A stretch of DNA of 8,461 nt from Chloroflexota bacterium (lineage in GTDB: Bacteria; Chloroflexota; Anaerolineae; B4-G1): NCBI GenBank assembly GCA_030596915.1, contig JAUVSX010000108.1, positions 1 through 8,461 on the forward strand, given 5' to 3'. The notes beneath the pieces were generated by a model. It was given only the letters and a program-made list of their open reading frames with translations, was not told the origin of the DNA and did not search any database. This document shows, in pieces, positions 6,056 to 8,461 of this stretch. Each line of letters begins with the position of its first letter. Position 1 is the stretch's first letter. Both the position numbers and the translations under genes were made by a program.

Positions 6056-7182
6056 AGGTATTCGGACGAACAGCGGTCAGCGAGTTCTTGGGTGATATGG
6101 TTGTCTATCGCAATCTGGTCCCCTGCGACCCACGCCTGCCCCCTCTGGCTGCGATGCGCGCCGAGGTGAGCCTGCCGGAGGGCGTGATCCCGCGAAAGAG
6201 CGAGCCAGCATACGGCCGGGTCATCGCACACCTGTTGCGGGAGGCCCGCGCGCTCGACCATCCCTCGGCAGAGATCGAGCGGCTGATCTACGTAGGCGAC
6301 ACACAGTTGAACGACGGCACCGCCTTCGCGAACGTCTGTCAAGCCGGGCGATTCCGCGGGCTGGCGTTCATCGGGGCAGACCGTCCTGATCCGCCCAAGA
6401 CGACGATCGTCGAGAAGGGCGATGGACGCCTCTACGTCGCAAATCGCTGGAGCGCCGTCTCTCAGTTCGATTCCTTACTGGGCGCGCAGGGGTTCCCAGT
6501 CGACGAGCGGACGGCCATCATCATCGACCTGGACAAGACGGCGATCGGGGCGAGGGGCAGAAACGACCACGTCATCGACCGGGCCCGGGTAGCGGCGGTT
6601 CGGCAGACGGTGGAGAAACTCCTGGGGAGCGACTTCGACGCCGTCCGCTTCCAGGCTGCGTACGACGAGCTCAACCAGCCCGAGTTCCACGCATTCACCG
6701 CTGACAACCAGGACTACCTGGCATACATCTGCCTGATCCTTGGGAGCGGACTGTACGACCTGGATCCGGTCGTGGACGATGTGCGTGGCGGGCGATTGAG
6801 CTCCTTCCAGCAGTTCCTGGGGGAGGTGGACGAACGGGCCGGCGAACTGGGCGACGGACTGCGTCCCATCCACGACCAAATCGTCGGCCTCGTGCGGCAG
6901 GGGGACCCCACCCCATTCAAGGCCTTCCGCTACAACGAGTACACTGCGACCGTGGAGCGGATGGGTCAGCTTGATGACGACGCCCCGCTGGAAGACCTCT
7001 TGGAGGGAGAGATCGTGATCACCCAGGAGGTGAGGGAGGTCGCGCTGAAGTGGCGCGAGCGAGGCGCACTGCTCTTCGGCCTATCAGACAAACCGGATGA
7101 GGCTTCCGTACCGTCGGACGCGTTGGCGGCAAGGGGATTCAGAGCCATACACCAGGCGGAAACCCACGCCGTGGGTGGGTGA
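6052..7182 (+). CDS. HAD-superfamily-like protein with apparently circularly permuted motifs
   Basis: I do not recognise a named family for this 376-residue protein, but all four HAD phosphatase/phosphotransferase motifs appear to be present in the wrong order. The N-terminal part has Lys49 (PRKSEPAYGRVI) and then IYVGDTQLNDG with Asp83 and Asp88, which look like motifs III and IV. Motif I follows at 159-163 (IIIDLDKT; Asp159 the likely nucleophile, Asp161, Thr163). A mostly helical segment of about 170 residues comes next, probably a cap. A motif II-like ALLFGLSDKP with Ser345 lies near the C-terminus. No signal peptide or membrane segment is seen, so it should be cytoplasmic. The start overlaps the asd stop (ATGA), with AGAGGGG (6037-6043) upstream, and thrC follows after 54 bases. 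Between asd and thrC one might expect homoserine kinase. A phosphotransferase role on homoserine, as known for the HAD protein ThrH of Pseudomonas, is possible but unproven; a phosphatase or housekeeping role is equally open. Confidence 0.8.
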   Translation: MKVFGRTAVSEFLGDMVVYRNLVPCDPRLPPLAAMRAEVSLPEGVIPRKSEPAYGRVIAHLLREARALDHPSAEIERLIYVGDTQLNDGTAFANVCQAGRFRGLAFIGADRPDPPKTTIVEKGDGRLYVANRWSAVSQFDSLLGAQGFPVDERTAIIIDLDKTAIGARGRNDHVIDRARVAAVRQTVEKLLGSDFDAVRFQAAYDELNQPEFHAFTADNQDYLAYICLILGSGLYDLDPVVDDVRGGRLSSFQQFLGEVDERAGELGDGLRPIHDQIVGLVRQGDPTPFKAFRYNEYTATVERMGQLDDDAPLEDLLEGEIVITQEVREVALKWRERGALLFGLSDKPDEASVPSDALAARGFRAIHQAETHAVGG

Positions 7183-7222
7183 CCGGCGGGATGTCGGGCG
7201 GATCGGTGTCGCCGCAACTGGC

Positions 7223-7230
7223 AGGGAGGT
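7223..7230 (+). promoter_or_regulatory. Ribosome binding site of thrC
   Basis: AGGGAGGT ends six bases before the ATG at 7237. The 54-base gap between the HAD-like gene and thrC holds nothing else that I can recognise: no terminator and no convincing promoter. Confidence 0.85.
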
Positions 7231-7236
7231 GGCACG

Positions 7237-8461
7237 ATGAGTGAGCAACTCGAGGGGTTCGGATCGGGATACAGCAGTTGGCTCGAGTGTGTCCGCGGCT
7301 GCGGCCGTCGCTACTCTATCTACGACGTGGTCTACCGCTGCGAGGATTGCGGCGGCCTCCTCGACGTAGAGCACGACGTTGAAGCTCTGAAGGACCGCAC
7401 CGCTGAGGAATGGAAGCGGCTGTTCGTTGACAGGACCCGGGTCAATGCCTGGCCCCACGGCAGCGGCGTCTGGGGCAAGAAGGAGTGGGTCTGCCCACAA
7501 CTGGACGATCGCAACGTGGTCTCGACCTTCGAAGGCCACACGAACTGCTTCTGGGCGGAGCGCCTCGGGGGTGAGCTGGGGCTCTCTGACCTGTGGGTGA
7601 AGATGTGCGGCAACAGCCACTCGGGGTCCTTCAAGGACCTGGGCATGACTGTGCTGGTGTCGGTCGTCCGCCAGATGATCGCGGACGGCAAGCCGATTCG
7701 GGCCGTCGCCTGCGCCTCTACCGGCGACACTTCGGCCTCGTTGGCGGCCTACGCCGCAGCGGCAGCCATTCCGGCGGTGATACTACTGCCCCGGGGCAAG
7801 GTCTCGACGGCGCAGCTCGTGCAGCCCATCGCCAACGGCGCTCTCGTCCTGGCACTGGACACCGACTTCGATGGATGCATGCAACTTGTCCGGAAGCTGA
7901 CGACCGACCCGACGATCTACCTGGCCAACTCTATGAACGCGCTGCGTATGGAGGGCCAGAAGACGATTGGCATCGAGATCATCCAGCAGTTCGACTGGGA
8001 GCACGTTGCCTGGATCGTGATACCGGTAGGCAACCTGGGGAACGTCAGCGCACTGGGCAAGGGGCTGTTGATGATGCGGGAGCTAGGCCTGATCGACAGG
8101 CTACCGCGCATCGCCTGCGCCCAGGCCGAACGCGCGAACCCCCTCTACCGGAGCTACCTCACGGGGTTCCAGGAATACCGTCCGGTCAGGGCGGAGAAAA
8201 CGCTCGCCACCGCGATTCAGATTGGCGACCCGGTGAGTTACGAGCGGGCCGTGAAGGCACTGCGGGCATTCGACGGCGTCGTCGAGCAGGCAAGCGAGGA
8301 CGAACTCGCGAACGCCGCTGCCTGCGCAGACCGAACTGGCCTCTACTGCTGTCCTCACACGGGCGTTGCGCTGGCGGTGCTCCGCAAGCTGATCGATCGA
8401 GGGGAAGTCCAGTCAGACGATCGGGTCGTCGTGCTCTCCACAGCGCACGGCCTGAAGTTCA
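7237..8461 (+). CDS. thrC: Threonine synthase, plant-like, with N-terminal zinc ribbon; 3'-truncated by window edge
   Basis: It is a PLP enzyme that converts O-phospho-L-homoserine to L-threonine and phosphate, the last step of the pathway. The 408 visible residues start with a four-cysteine ribbon (Cys18, Cys22, Cys35, Cys38; ending CGGLLDVEHD). GSGVWGKKEW and FEGHTNCFWAERLG follow, then the PLP-lysine motif SHSGSFKDLGMT with Lys133 and the phosphate-binding STGDTSASLAAY. LVQPIANGALVL, DTDFDGCM, PVGNLGN, AIQIGDPVS and PHTGVALAVL complete the core. The reading frame is still open at base 8461 after STAHGLKF, a motif close to the usual C-terminus, so perhaps 20-50 residues are missing. The motifs are strikingly like plant threonine synthase, which is activated by S-adenosylmethionine; whether that holds here is unknown. 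The start is supported by AGGGAGGT six bases upstream. It is probably the last step encoded by the operon, although further genes could follow outside the window. Confidence 0.96.
   Translation, partial: MSEQLEGFGSGYSSWLECVRGCGRRYSIYDVVYRCEDCGGLLDVEHDVEALKDRTAEEWKRLFVDRTRVNAWPHGSGVWGKKEWVCPQLDDRNVVSTFEGHTNCFWAERLGGELGLSDLWVKMCGNSHSGSFKDLGMTVLVSVVRQMIADGKPIRAVACASTGDTSASLAAYAAAAAIPAVILLPRGKVSTAQLVQPIANGALVLALDTDFDGCMQLVRKLTTDPTIYLANSMNALRMEGQKTIGIEIIQQFDWEHVAWIVIPVGNLGNVSALGKGLLMMRELGLIDRLPRIACAQAERANPLYRSYLTGFQEYRPVRAEKTLATAIQIGDPVSYERAVKALRAFDGVVEQASEDELANAAACADRTGLYCCPHTGVALAVLRKLIDRGEVQSDDRVVVLSTAHGLKF

Overview
The window looks like part of the chromosome of a GC-rich bacterium (roughly 60-65 % G+C by eye). 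The mix of a T-box leader, an AK and HSD of ThrA type, an archaeal/fungal-type Asd and a plant-like threonine synthase, plus the overall protein style, suggests Chloroflexota. That is an inference from motifs recognised by eye, not a database result. Every gene reads on the + strand; I see no tRNA, rRNA, insertion sequence, prophage or CRISPR array.

Layout. (1) 1-1932: 3' part of a Rel/SpoT-family (p)ppGpp synthetase/hydrolase, cut at the window start. (2) 1953-1981: a near-consensus sigma70 promoter. (3) about 1988-2248: a T-box leader with an AGTA loop-E motif, a distal AGAGAG, a specifier loop best read as ACC (Thr), a UGGAACC antiterminator bulge and a Rho-independent terminator. (4) 2272-3342: homoserine dehydrogenase (hom). 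(5) 3301-3466: a 51-bp tandem repeat whose first copy is the coding end of hom, stop codon included. (6) 3598-5013: monofunctional aspartokinase. (7) 5000-6055: aspartate-semialdehyde dehydrogenase (asd). (8) 6052-7182: a HAD-like protein whose motifs run in the order III-IV-I-II, i.e. apparently circularly permuted. (9) 7237-8461: threonine synthase (thrC), cut by the window end.

Together the genes form a threonine operon. Aspartokinase and Asd make aspartate semialdehyde, HSD makes homoserine, and ThrC converts O-phosphohomoserine to threonine. The leader probably reads uncharged tRNA-Thr, so transcription should rise when threonine is short. The aspartokinase has C-terminal ACT domains, suggesting feedback control of the enzyme as well. 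No GHMP-type homoserine kinase (ThrB) is visible; the gene between asd and thrC, where a kinase might be expected, is the permuted HAD-like protein. This is the most interesting item in the window.

Other points of interest are the in-frame duplication of the hom tail, the plant-like threonine synthase that keeps a four-cysteine zinc ribbon, ThrA-type AK and HSD as separate genes in reversed order, and two unusual residues or motifs in the Rel synthetase domain.
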